This document shows, one piece after another, positions 1-6,522 of a DNA stretch of 8,251 nt (positions within the stretch are counted from its first letter, which is position 1; every line of letters begins with the position of its first letter). A program made the translations under genes and the position numbers. The notes below the pieces were generated by a model. That model saw nothing but the letters and a program-made list of their open reading frames with translations, did not search any database and had not been told where the DNA came from. Source of the DNA: Bacteroidales bacterium UBA6431 (GTDB lineage Bacteria > Bacteroidota > Bacteroidia > Bacteroidales > UBA932); the NCBI GenBank assembly GCA_002439095.1, contig DJOT01000005.1, positions 69,003-77,253 of the forward strand, given 5' to 3'.

Positions 1-26
1 TTCGCTGAGTTTCTCGGAAAAATTCT

Positions 27-34
27 TACCTTTA
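27..34 (+). promoter_or_regulatory. Possible Bacteroidetes -7 box for the ATPase gene
   Basis: TACCTTTA matches seven of eight positions of the Bacteroidetes -7 consensus TAnnTTTG and lies 16 bases before the first ATG. No clear TTTG -33 element is visible; TTCG at 1-4 sits 22 bases upstream, and the window edge cuts off further context. A 5-bp inverted repeat (TTTAC 31-35, GTAAA 43-47) overlaps the box and the presumed leader. This is a weak call. Confidence 0.25.
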
Positions 35-50
35 CCGCAGATGTAAAACG

Positions 51-1517
51 ATGATAATCACTATGGCGCGGACAACAATCATTGGAAGGAAAGCGGAAAT
101 GATGACATTGGATCGCTTATATAAATCACGCAAATCTGAATTTGTAGCGATATACGGGCGACGGCGTGTCGGCAAGTCGTACCTTGTAAGCGAATTCTTC
201 CGGAACAAAATTGCATTCACCGCAGTTGGGACCTACGTCAAGGATGGCGACAAGAACTATGAGTCCTATCGCCAGCTTCAACTGTCCCACTTCTATGATG
301 CACTGATATTCTCTGGATTAGACCGGGAAAACCCTGCTCCGACTTCTTGGCGGGAGGCATTCCTGCTTCTTCGCGTATTGCTCTCTGGCATGAGGAACAG
401 GAGGAAGGTGGTTTTTATTGACGAGTTGCCGTGGCTTGCAGGGCCGCAGTCGTCTGAGATGATTTCGGAATTGGGCTATTTCTGGAATTCGTGGGCTGAC
501 AGCCAGAGAAACATTGTTCTTATAGTCTGCGGCTCGGCAACAAGTTGGATGCTCGACAATGTCATACGGGATTACGGCGGACTGCATGGGAGGCTCACCG
601 AAAAAATCAAGCTCCTGCCCTTTACACTGGCAGAATGCGAGAAATACTACAAAAAAGAAGGTTTCCATCTCTCCAGATATGAGATGGCATTGAGCTATAT
701 GGTTTTCGGAGGTATACCTTTCTATATGGGAAAGCTTCGTAATGATCTGAGCCTAACGGACAACATCGACAGCGTCTTTTTTGCTGACGAGTGTATTCAT
801 CAGGAATTCAAGGATGTCTATGCCGGGCTTTATTCCAGCAAGGAGAAATATGTAGATATAGTCAAGGCTCTGGGTTCCAAATTCTACGGGATGACGCAGT
901 CCGAGATAATCGACTCCTTGGGGATGAACAGCGGAGGCACATTCTCCACTCTGCTGGATAACCTTTATGAGTCCGGGGTAATCCGCAAATATCCGCGATA
1001 TGGCAAAGAACGGGTGGAAACGGTCTACCAGTTGACCGACTTTTTCTCGCTTTTCTACCTGCGCTTCGTCTTTGGAGTTCAGACCAAGGCAGGCATGTGG
1101 CATACAATCAATAGAACGGGGAAGTTCTACTCTTGGGCAGGAGAGACTTTTGAGTTGCTGTGCATAGCCCACCTGCCGCAGTTGCAGGATGCGCTCCGAA
1201 TCTACGCTGTAGACAGGAACTATTGTTGGCGAGGGAAAGCGGAGGACGGCACAGGGGCACAGATTGACTTGGTACTCGAATGCGATGCCGCGCGCACGGA
1301 CTATCTGTGCGAGATGAAATTTTCGGAGGGCACCTATTCCTTATCCGCTGACTACAACAGTAACTTAAGAAACAAACTTCAGGCATTCTCTTCCTCACGG
1401 CAGCACAACAAAACGCACTCGATCCATGTTGTCCTGGTGACATCATTCGGGTTCTCCGCAGGTTCGCATACCGATGTGGTGAATCATTCGGTGACTTTGG
1501 AACAGCTGTTCAGATGA
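51..1517 (+). CDS. AAA/STAND-type ATPase with winged helix and PD-(D/E)XK nuclease-like C-terminus (DUF234-type family)
   Basis: This 488-residue protein belongs to a family of prokaryotic ATPases that occurs in many copies in Bacteroidales and archaea; its cellular role is unknown. The N-terminus has an IIGRKAEM entry motif (10-17), a Walker A GRRRVGKS (36-43) and a Walker B VVFIDE (120-125, D124/E125). A sensor-like CGSATSW follows at 160-166, and an HGRLTEKIKLLPF segment at 179-191 is typical of the family. Residues about 262-330 look like a winged helix (MTQSEIIDSLGMNSG, then a YESGVIRKYPR wing). The C-terminus has a nuclease-like pattern: E365, D406 in QIDLVLE and E421-x-K423 in CEMKF. 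No signal peptide or membrane segment is seen, so it should be cytoplasmic. A second in-frame ATG at 63 (MARTTIIGR) is an equally plausible start; neither has a Shine-Dalgarno sequence. It converges on atpG with 3 bases between the stops, and looks more AT-rich than the ATP synthase genes, which suggests an accessory gene. Domain calls are from motifs; nuclease activity is inferred. Confidence 0.88.
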   Translation: MIITMARTTIIGRKAEMMTLDRLYKSRKSEFVAIYGRRRVGKSYLVSEFFRNKIAFTAVGTYVKDGDKNYESYRQLQLSHFYDALIFSGLDRENPAPTSWREAFLLLRVLLSGMRNRRKVVFIDELPWLAGPQSSEMISELGYFWNSWADSQRNIVLIVCGSATSWMLDNVIRDYGGLHGRLTEKIKLLPFTLAECEKYYKKEGFHLSRYEMALSYMVFGGIPFYMGKLRNDLSLTDNIDSVFFADECIHQEFKDVYAGLYSSKEKYVDIVKALGSKFYGMTQSEIIDSLGMNSGGTFSTLLDNLYESGVIRKYPRYGKERVETVYQLTDFFSLFYLRFVFGVQTKAGMWHTINRTGKFYSWAGETFELLCIAHLPQLQDALRIYAVDRNYCWRGKAEDGTGAQIDLVLECDAARTDYLCEMKFSEGTYSLSADYNSNLRNKLQAFSSSRQHNKTHSIHVVLVTSFGFSAGSHTDVVNHSVTLEQLFR

Positions 1518-1520
1518 GCC

Positions 1521-2354
1521 TTACTCTTGACTGGCGCCGCCGACGAGATCGAGAATTTCCGAAGTGATCTTCTGTTGGCGGCCCTTGTTGTATTCGAGCG
1601 TCAAGTCCGCGAGGAGGTGCTCTCCGTTGTCGGTCGCCGTCTGCATGGCCACCGTGCGGGCCGCCTGCTCCGCAGCCTCCGAATCGAGCAGCGCCGCATA
1701 GAATTTAAGGCAGATCATCTGCGGCAGAAGGTCCAAAGCTATAGTGTGCGCATCAGGCTCGAAAATGAAGTCCTCCTGCTCCACCTCTGCAGAAACAGCG
1801 GAAGAGAGCGAAAACGGCATGTATGTCTCCACGGTCGGTCTCTGCACTGACGTGGATATGAAACGGTTGTATACAAGGAGTATCTTGGAGAACTCCCCTT
1901 TCTCGTAGCGTTCAATCAGGGCACGGGCGAAAGCGGAAGCCTTGTCGTAACTGGTATGAGCGATGAGGTCGCTGTAATCAGCCTCCGGAGTGTATCCGGC
2001 CCGACGTACCGCCTCCGCGCACTTCTTGCCCACAGGGAAATAGACCAGTTCACGGCATTTGTCCTTGAGCTCAAGGGCGGCACGTATAGCGTTGGCATTA
2101 AATGCCCCACAGAGGGATGTATTCGATGATATGACCACAACAGCTACAGGAGCATCGGCGGCCACAGCTTCCTGCTCAAGCGGCCCCACGGCAGCAAGAA
2201 TCTCCGAGAGGGCATCAGCATACGGCCTCATCCCCTCTATGACCTTCTGCGCCTTGCGCAGCTTGGCCGAAGAGACGAGCTTCATCGCAGAAGTCACCTG
2301 CAAGGTGCTTCTGACTGAACCTATACGGTCTTTGACTTCGCGCAATGATGCCAT
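1521..2354 (-). CDS. atpG: F1Fo ATP synthase gamma subunit
   Basis: Gamma is the central rotor shaft that couples c-ring rotation to conformational change in the three catalytic beta subunits. The 277 residues are close to the usual length of about 285. The N-terminal helix is recognisable (MASLREVKDRI, then TSAMKLVSSAKLRKAQ at 21-36). The Rossmann-like middle has SSNTSLCGAFNAN (76-88), a variant of the common SDRGLCGAFN. The C-terminal helix has SEAAEQAARTVAMQTATDN (225-243) and NKGRQQKITSEILDLVGGA (256-274). The start ATG lies 6 bases after the atpA stop and has no Shine-Dalgarno sequence. It is the last gene of the operon, and its TAA stop faces the TGA of the plus-strand ATPase gene across 3 bases. 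I see no dedicated terminator, so the transcript probably runs into the antisense of that gene. Confidence 0.97.
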   Translation of the reverse strand: MASLREVKDRIGSVRSTLQVTSAMKLVSSAKLRKAQKVIEGMRPYADALSEILAAVGPLEQEAVAADAPVAVVVISSNTSLCGAFNANAIRAALELKDKCRELVYFPVGKKCAEAVRRAGYTPEADYSDLIAHTSYDKASAFARALIERYEKGEFSKILLVYNRFISTSVQRPTVETYMPFSLSSAVSAEVEQEDFIFEPDAHTIALDLLPQMICLKFYAALLDSEAAEQAARTVAMQTATDNGEHLLADLTLEYNKGRQQKITSEILDLVGGASQE

Positions 2355-2360
2355 ATAATA

Positions 2361-3947
2361 CTACTTTGTAAGGAACTGGCAGACCTCATGGGCCTCCCTG
2401 CGGATAACGGAATCCATATCTTCCGGCATGCGGCCCTCGCCGAGAGCATCGAGGATATCCTGATGAGAGGAGTGCATGACATCAAGGAAGCGAGTCTGGA
2501 ATTCCTCGACGCTGCCTACAGGTATGTCAGCCATGAGCGCGTTGGTGCCGCAATAGAGTATCGCCACCTGCTCCCCGACGCTCATCGGACTGTACTGCGG
2601 CTGGACAAGCAGGCGCTCGTTTTTGCGTCCCTTGTCAAGAGTCATCGCAGTCACCTTGTCCATGTCAGAGGAGAACTTGGTAAACGATTCAAGCTCCGAG
2701 AACTGGGCCTGATCTATCTTCAAGGTGCCGGCCACTTTCTTCATGGATTTGACCTGCGCGGCACCGCCCACTCGGGAGACGGAGATGCCGACATTGATGG
2801 CCGGGCGGAATCCCGCGTTGAAGAGTGAAGGCTCAAGATAAATCTGTCCGTCCGTGATGGAGATCACGTTGGTCGGAATATAGGCTGAGACATCGCCGGC
2901 CTGGGTCTCGATGATAGGGAGGGCCGTCAGCGAACCGCCTCCCTTGACCTTGCCCTTGAGGCACTCCGGAAGGTCGTTCATCTTCTCCGCGACATCCTGC
3001 TGGCTGATGATCTTGGCCGCGCGCTCAAGAAGCCTTGAGTGCAGGTAGAAAACATCACCCGGATAAGCCTCACGTCCCGAAGGGCGGCGAAGAATCAATG
3101 ACACCTCACGATAGGCTACAGCCTGCTTTGAAAGGTCGTCATAGACCACAAGGGCATGTCGGCCCGTGTCACGGAAATATTCACCTATGGCAGCACCGGC
3201 AAACGGGGCATAGTACTGCAGGGCGGCAGGATCAGCGGCGGTCGCCGCCACCACTACAGTATAGTCCATAGCTCCTTTGGCACGCAGCGTCTGTACTATG
3301 GATGCCACCGTGGAACCTTTCTGACCCACAGCCACATAGATACAGTAGACAGGCTTGCCCTTGAGGAACTCGGAGCGCTGGTTGATGATGGTGTCTATCG
3401 CTATCGCCGTCTTGCCGGTCTGGCGGTCACCGATGATGAGCTCACGCTGCCCACGTCCGATAGGGATCATGGAGTCAATGGCTTTAAGACCAGTCTGAAG
3501 AGGCTCAGTGACCGGTTCACGGAAGATGACTCCCGGAGCCTTACGCTCAATCGGCATCCTGACAGTGTCTCCCTTGATGGAGCCTAACCCGTCGAGCGGC
3601 GACCCGATAGGGTCAACCACCCTGCCTATGAGTCCCTCGCCTACCGGAATGCTGGCGATACGCCCGAGCCTGCGCACCCGCATGCCCTCTTTGACAAGGT
3701 CAGTCGGGCCGAGGAGCACCGCACCGACATTGTCTGCCTCAAGGTTCATTGCGACACCCTTGACGCCACTGTCGAATTCGAGCAGTTCCCCCGCCTCTGC
3801 GTTAATAAGCCCGTATATACGGGCTACACCGTCACTTACTGTCAGCACATAGCCGACCTCTTCATATTTGAGCGAATTGTCAATCCCCTTCAGTTCATTG
3901 AACAGGATCTCGGACACCTCGCTCGCCTTTATGGTATTATGCGCCAT
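2361..3947 (-). CDS. atpA: F1Fo ATP synthase alpha subunit
   Basis: Alpha forms the F1 hexamer with beta; it binds nucleotide at non-catalytic sites and lends an arginine finger to the catalytic sites. The protein has 528 residues, slightly over the usual 500-515. An N-terminal beta-barrel domain (about 25-95) is followed by the nucleotide-binding domain, with Walker A GDRQTGKT (173-180) and Walker B ALVVYDD (265-271, D270). RRPSGREAYPGD (287-298) and the SVSRVGGAAQ segment containing the arginine finger (R392) are intact. The C-terminal helical domain includes MTLDKGRKNERLLVQPQYSPM (435-455). The start codon overlaps the atpH stop by one base (TAATG), which implies translational coupling. 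The atpG start follows 6 bases after its stop. The residues match Bacteroidales alpha subunits closely. Confidence 0.99.
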   Translation of the reverse strand: MAHNTIKASEVSEILFNELKGIDNSLKYEEVGYVLTVSDGVARIYGLINAEAGELLEFDSGVKGVAMNLEADNVGAVLLGPTDLVKEGMRVRRLGRIASIPVGEGLIGRVVDPIGSPLDGLGSIKGDTVRMPIERKAPGVIFREPVTEPLQTGLKAIDSMIPIGRGQRELIIGDRQTGKTAIAIDTIINQRSEFLKGKPVYCIYVAVGQKGSTVASIVQTLRAKGAMDYTVVVAATAADPAALQYYAPFAGAAIGEYFRDTGRHALVVYDDLSKQAVAYREVSLILRRPSGREAYPGDVFYLHSRLLERAAKIISQQDVAEKMNDLPECLKGKVKGGGSLTALPIIETQAGDVSAYIPTNVISITDGQIYLEPSLFNAGFRPAINVGISVSRVGGAAQVKSMKKVAGTLKIDQAQFSELESFTKFSSDMDKVTAMTLDKGRKNERLLVQPQYSPMSVGEQVAILYCGTNALMADIPVGSVEEFQTRFLDVMHSSHQDILDALGEGRMPEDMDSVIRREAHEVCQFLTK

Positions 3948-4423
3948 TAGACTATTCTGTTGTTTTGAGTTATGAACTGTCTGCGGACGGTCTCAATCTG
4001 GCTGCGTACACTTGCATCCAGCATATAGTCATCCACAACCACTTGGAATCCCCCCACGAGAGACGGATCCACCGAAGACTCGAATACTATCCGGCAGCCG
4101 AACTTCTTCTCCAATATGCCGTGCAACCTGTCCTCCAGCCCGGGAGACGGAACTGCGGAGACAAGAGTAGCAATCCGGATCCCCTTGGAACGGTAATACA
4201 TCCCCACGAAAGAGCGGAGAATAAAGCGGATGTCCTCCATGCGCCCGTTTCTGGAAACCATGGTGAGAAAACGTTCAAGATCCGGTTCGAGAGCAGACGG
4301 CATCTTGTCGGGGTCTTTGAGTATTTCCCGGATCTGGGCGCACACTCTCTCCCCGCTGCCGTTCTCTTCAGTGTACATCAGCAGCGCCTTGGCATATCTG
4401 GTGGATATGATTCCAGTGTTCAT
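3947..4423 (-). CDS. atpH: F1Fo ATP synthase delta subunit
   Basis: Delta (OSCP-like) sits on top of F1 and ties it to the b-subunit peripheral stalk. Recognisable parts are the N-terminal ISTRYAKALL (6-15), the central NGRMEDIRFILRSF (59-72) and the C-terminal VDPSLVGGFQVVVDD with LDASVRSQ (118-142). At 158 residues it is about 20 shorter than the typical 177-180; the shortfall appears to lie in the N-terminal helical domain between residues 20 and 60. Both ends are well conserved and no frame break is apparent, so it is probably functional. It starts 5 bases after the atpF stop and its TAA overlaps the atpA ATG by one base. Delta is one of the fastest-evolving subunits, and here position in the operon supports the call as much as sequence does. 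Confidence 0.95.
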   Translation of the reverse strand: MNTGIISTRYAKALLMYTEENGSGERVCAQIREILKDPDKMPSALEPDLERFLTMVSRNGRMEDIRFILRSFVGMYYRSKGIRIATLVSAVPSPGLEDRLHGILEKKFGCRIVFESSVDPSLVGGFQVVVDDYMLDASVRSQIETVRRQFITQNNRIV

Positions 4424-4428
4424 CGCGT

Positions 4429-4935
4429 TCAGTTCTTGATATCAGCCTTTGAGACCTCACTGACCAGACGGTCGATCAGGGCGAGCTGTTCGCCAGTGGC
4501 ATCGAGATCCTTTCTTACAATCTTCTCCGCCACCTGCACAGAGACAAGTGAAACCTGCCGGCATATTTCCTGCATCGCCGTCTCCCTCTCGGCCGCGATG
4601 GCCGTCTTGGCCTGCTCTATCATCTTGGCCGCCTCTTCCTGAGCCTGCTGCTTAGCGGAAGCTATGATGCTGTCTCTTGCCTGCGAGGCTTCCTGGAGAA
4701 TGCGTTTCTGCTCCAGCCTCGTCTGCTCTATCATCTTTGTCTGCTCAGAGGCAAGGCTTTCCAGTTTGTCCTGCGCCTCCTGCGCCTTACAGAGCGACTC
4801 CGCGATGTGGTCGGAGCGCTTCTGCACCATCGAGGTGATGACCGGGAAGCCGAACTTCGCAAGCACGAAAAAGACAATCCCGAAGATCAGGACCATCCAG
4901 AAGAGAAGACCGAAGTCTGGTGTAATCAGTGACAT
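4429..4935 (-). CDS. atpF: F1Fo ATP synthase b subunit
   Basis: Subunit b is the peripheral stalk: a membrane anchor plus a long helix that binds delta and keeps F1 from rotating with the c-ring. The 168 residues show one hydrophobic N-terminal segment (about 8-27, GLLFWMVLIFGIVFFVLAKF) followed by a charged, glutamine- and alanine-rich helix (about 35-140) suited to a coiled coil. The PDFGLLFWMVLIF beginning and the VAEKIVRKDLD motif (135-145) are typical of bacterial b subunits. Only one b-type gene is present, so the stalk is presumably a homodimer. It lies 6 bases after atpE and 5 bases before atpH, with no Shine-Dalgarno sequence. Confidence 0.97.
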   Translation of the reverse strand: MSLITPDFGLLFWMVLIFGIVFFVLAKFGFPVITSMVQKRSDHIAESLCKAQEAQDKLESLASEQTKMIEQTRLEQKRILQEASQARDSIIASAKQQAQEEAAKMIEQAKTAIAAERETAMQEICRQVSLVSVQVAEKIVRKDLDATGEQLALIDRLVSEVSKADIKN

Positions 4936-4941
4936 AGAGAA

Positions 4942-5190
4942 CTAGAGTACAGCCATAAGGCACACGATCACACCAAAGAGGCAGACACCCTCGATAAGGG
5001 CGCCGATGATGATGGCGGTCGTACGAAGTTTGCCCTCAATCTCCGGCTGACGGGCGGACGCCTCCATCAGGGCCTGTGCAAGTTTGCCGATGCCCAGACC
5101 GGCTGCCAGTGCGACAATACCTGCTCCGATAGCTCCACCGACCTTTGCCAGTGCGGCGGCCTCAAGAATCATTGATGAGATAAGTAACAT
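4942..5190 (-). CDS. atpE: F1Fo ATP synthase c subunit (proteolipid ring)
   Basis: The c subunit forms the membrane rotor ring; each copy carries one ion during rotation. The chosen start (MLLISSMILEAAALAK) gives 82 residues, normal for the family, and lies 13 bases after the atpB stop in an A-rich, Shine-Dalgarno-free leader typical of Bacteroidetes. A farther upstream start in the same frame would add 41 arginine- and proline-rich residues encoded over the end of atpB and is not credible; the ATG at codon 7 is a less likely alternative. Helix 1 has the glycine motif GAGIVALAAGLGIG (22-35), the loop is the classic ARQPE (46-50), and helix 2 carries the ion-binding Glu67 in ALIEGVCLF. The positions used for sodium binding elsewhere (Gln in helix 1, Ser after the Glu) are Ile34 and Gly68 here, which points to protons. 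Confidence 0.97.
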   Translation of the reverse strand: MLLISSMILEAAALAKVGGAIGAGIVALAAGLGIGKLAQALMEASARQPEIEGKLRTTAIIIGALIEGVCLFGVIVCLMAVL

Positions 5191-5203
5191 ATTGTTTGTG
5201 TTT

Positions 5204-6256
5204 TTAATTGGTTTTCTTTTCCGGTTCCTGGTGCGCAAGGCCGATGAACACGGCCGAGAGCATCGTGAACACATAGGCCTGAATGAAGGCCACAAGGATC
5301 TCAAGACAGTCAAGGAAGACCCCGAAGAGCACGGCCACGACAGTCATCGAGCCATTGAGCACTGCACTCATCTTGGCGGTGACGAAAATGATTCCGATCA
5401 CACTCAACAGCATGATATGTCCCGCCAGCATATTGGCGAACAACCTTATCATGAGAGAGAAAGGCTTAGTGAACATACCGATCACCTCCACCGTCGGCAT
5501 TATAGGAATAGCCTTGAGGGCCACAGGCACATCCGGCCAGAATATATCCTTGAAATAGTGCTTGTTGCCGAACAGGTTGATCATGAAAAACGTGAAGAGC
5601 GCAAGAACCATGGTCACCGCTATGTTGCCTGTGATGTTGGCCCCTCCGGGGAACACCGGGAATATGCCCATCAGGTTGTTGATCAGTATGAAGAAAAACG
5701 CCGTAAGGAGATAAGGCGAGAACCTCTTGTACTCGGGGCCGATAATGTCCTTGACGACATCATCGTTTATCATCATGATGACCGGCTCCAACAGGGCCGC
5801 AACTCCGGCAGGCTTGTCCTTGAGGACATCATGCCTGCGGTACCATCCTGCACAAGCAAGTATAAGCGCCACAAGCAGGAGAGAATCGATCATGAGGCCA
5901 AGTACGTTCTTGGTGATCGAAAGATCCACCGGGCGCTTGCCCGTGACGGCATTTATGAGTTTCCCGTCAGCATTGAGGCCGTACCCGTGCTGCTCCATCC
6001 GGCTTGACATAAAGATATGCAGGCCATTGTCAATCACTATACACGGAAGAGGTATTGATATCTCTTTCCCACCGATCTTGGTGATATGCCACTCGTAAGC
6101 GTCACCGATATGGCCGAAGATGAAAGACTTCATGTCAAGCCCGGCGGTTTCCTGCGCATCTGTCGTCCCGGTTGTGGTCGGCACTGCTTCCTGCGCGCCG
6201 AGGCACAGAGGCAGCAAGGCGCAGAGCAAAAGCAATATGTGCTTGATTGTCTTCAT
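5204..6256 (-). CDS. atpB: F1Fo ATP synthase a subunit with N-terminal signal peptide and periplasmic extension
   Basis: Subunit a forms the two proton half-channels next to the c-ring. The 350 residues exceed the E. coli protein (271) because of an added N-terminus. A signal peptide (KTIKHILLLLCALLPLCLG, likely cut near residue 20-22) is followed by a soluble region to about residue 115 (FIFGHIGDAYEWHITKIGG) that should lie in the periplasm. Membrane helices start near 117 and include 181-200, 210-229, about 262-292 and 303-340. The essential arginine is R271 in SLMIRLFANMLAGH, and the conserved glutamine is Q326 in AFIQAYVF. H280 and E319 occupy the places of E. coli E219 and H245, a swapped pair. 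The start is 3 bases after the atpC stop (TGAAAATG). The gene precedes atpE by 13 bases, the widest gap in the operon. Confidence 0.98.
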   Translation of the reverse strand: MKTIKHILLLLCALLPLCLGAQEAVPTTTGTTDAQETAGLDMKSFIFGHIGDAYEWHITKIGGKEISIPLPCIVIDNGLHIFMSSRMEQHGYGLNADGKLINAVTGKRPVDLSITKNVLGLMIDSLLLVALILACAGWYRRHDVLKDKPAGVAALLEPVIMMINDDVVKDIIGPEYKRFSPYLLTAFFFILINNLMGIFPVFPGGANITGNIAVTMVLALFTFFMINLFGNKHYFKDIFWPDVPVALKAIPIMPTVEVIGMFTKPFSLMIRLFANMLAGHIMLLSVIGIIFVTAKMSAVLNGSMTVVAVLFGVFLDCLEILVAFIQAYVFTMLSAVFIGLAHQEPEKKTN

Positions 6257-6259
6257 TTT

Positions 6260-6517
6260 TCACTTGACTTCAATACATGCCGTCAACTTGTCATGACTGA
6301 CTTTCACCACCCCGGAGGCTATTGCGAACCTGTGCTCTTCACCACCCGCGTCACGCACCACAACATCTCCGTCCCTAAGGGTCGAGATTATCGGGGCATG
6401 CCCCGGCAACACCTCAAAAGGGGCCACGCTGCCGGGAAGGAACACCGCCCCCGCCGTCCCCGAATACAAAGTCGCTTCCGGGGAAATCACCGTCACTGTG
6501 AGTGCATTCTGTGCCAT
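6260..6517 (-). CDS. atpC: F1Fo ATP synthase epsilon subunit, short form without C-terminal helices
   Basis: Epsilon binds gamma at the foot of the central stalk. The 85 residues cover only the N-terminal beta-sandwich: LTVTVISPEATLYSG (6-20), the highly conserved FEVLPGHAPIISTLRDGDV (34-52) and FAIASGVVKV (64-73). The C-terminal helical hairpin present in E. coli (about 139 residues in total), which can insert into F1 and inhibit ATP hydrolysis, is absent. The stop is a clean TGA followed by AAA and the atpB ATG, so this is not a truncation by frameshift; short epsilons are, from family knowledge, usual in Bacteroidetes. It follows atpD by 5 bases. Confidence 0.97.
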   Translation of the reverse strand: MAQNALTVTVISPEATLYSGTAGAVFLPGSVAPFEVLPGHAPIISTLRDGDVVVRDAGGEEHRFAIASGVVKVSHDKLTACIEVK

Positions 6518-6522
6518 GATGA

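Noticed and set aside
1500..1511. Perfect 12-bp palindrome GAACAGCTGTTC at the end of the ATPase gene, considered as a terminator.
   Set aside because: It has no unpaired loop unless the stem is cut to 4 bp, no following T-tract on either strand, and it encodes the last residues of the protein.
3965..4642. A 225-residue plus-strand open frame opposite atpH and atpF.
   Set aside because: It spans two well-identified genes antisense and shows no domain or sensible composition.
5191..5313. An upstream in-frame start that would make the c subunit 123 residues long.
   Set aside because: The extra 41 residues are arginine- and proline-rich, lie over the end of atpB in another frame, and would destroy the short N-terminus expected of a proteolipid; the internal ATG at 5190 gives the normal length.
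5084..6007. A 307-residue plus-strand open frame opposite atpB.
   Set aside because: It is histidine-, arginine- and glutamate-rich low-complexity sequence, the mirror of a membrane-protein gene; atpB on the other strand is certain.
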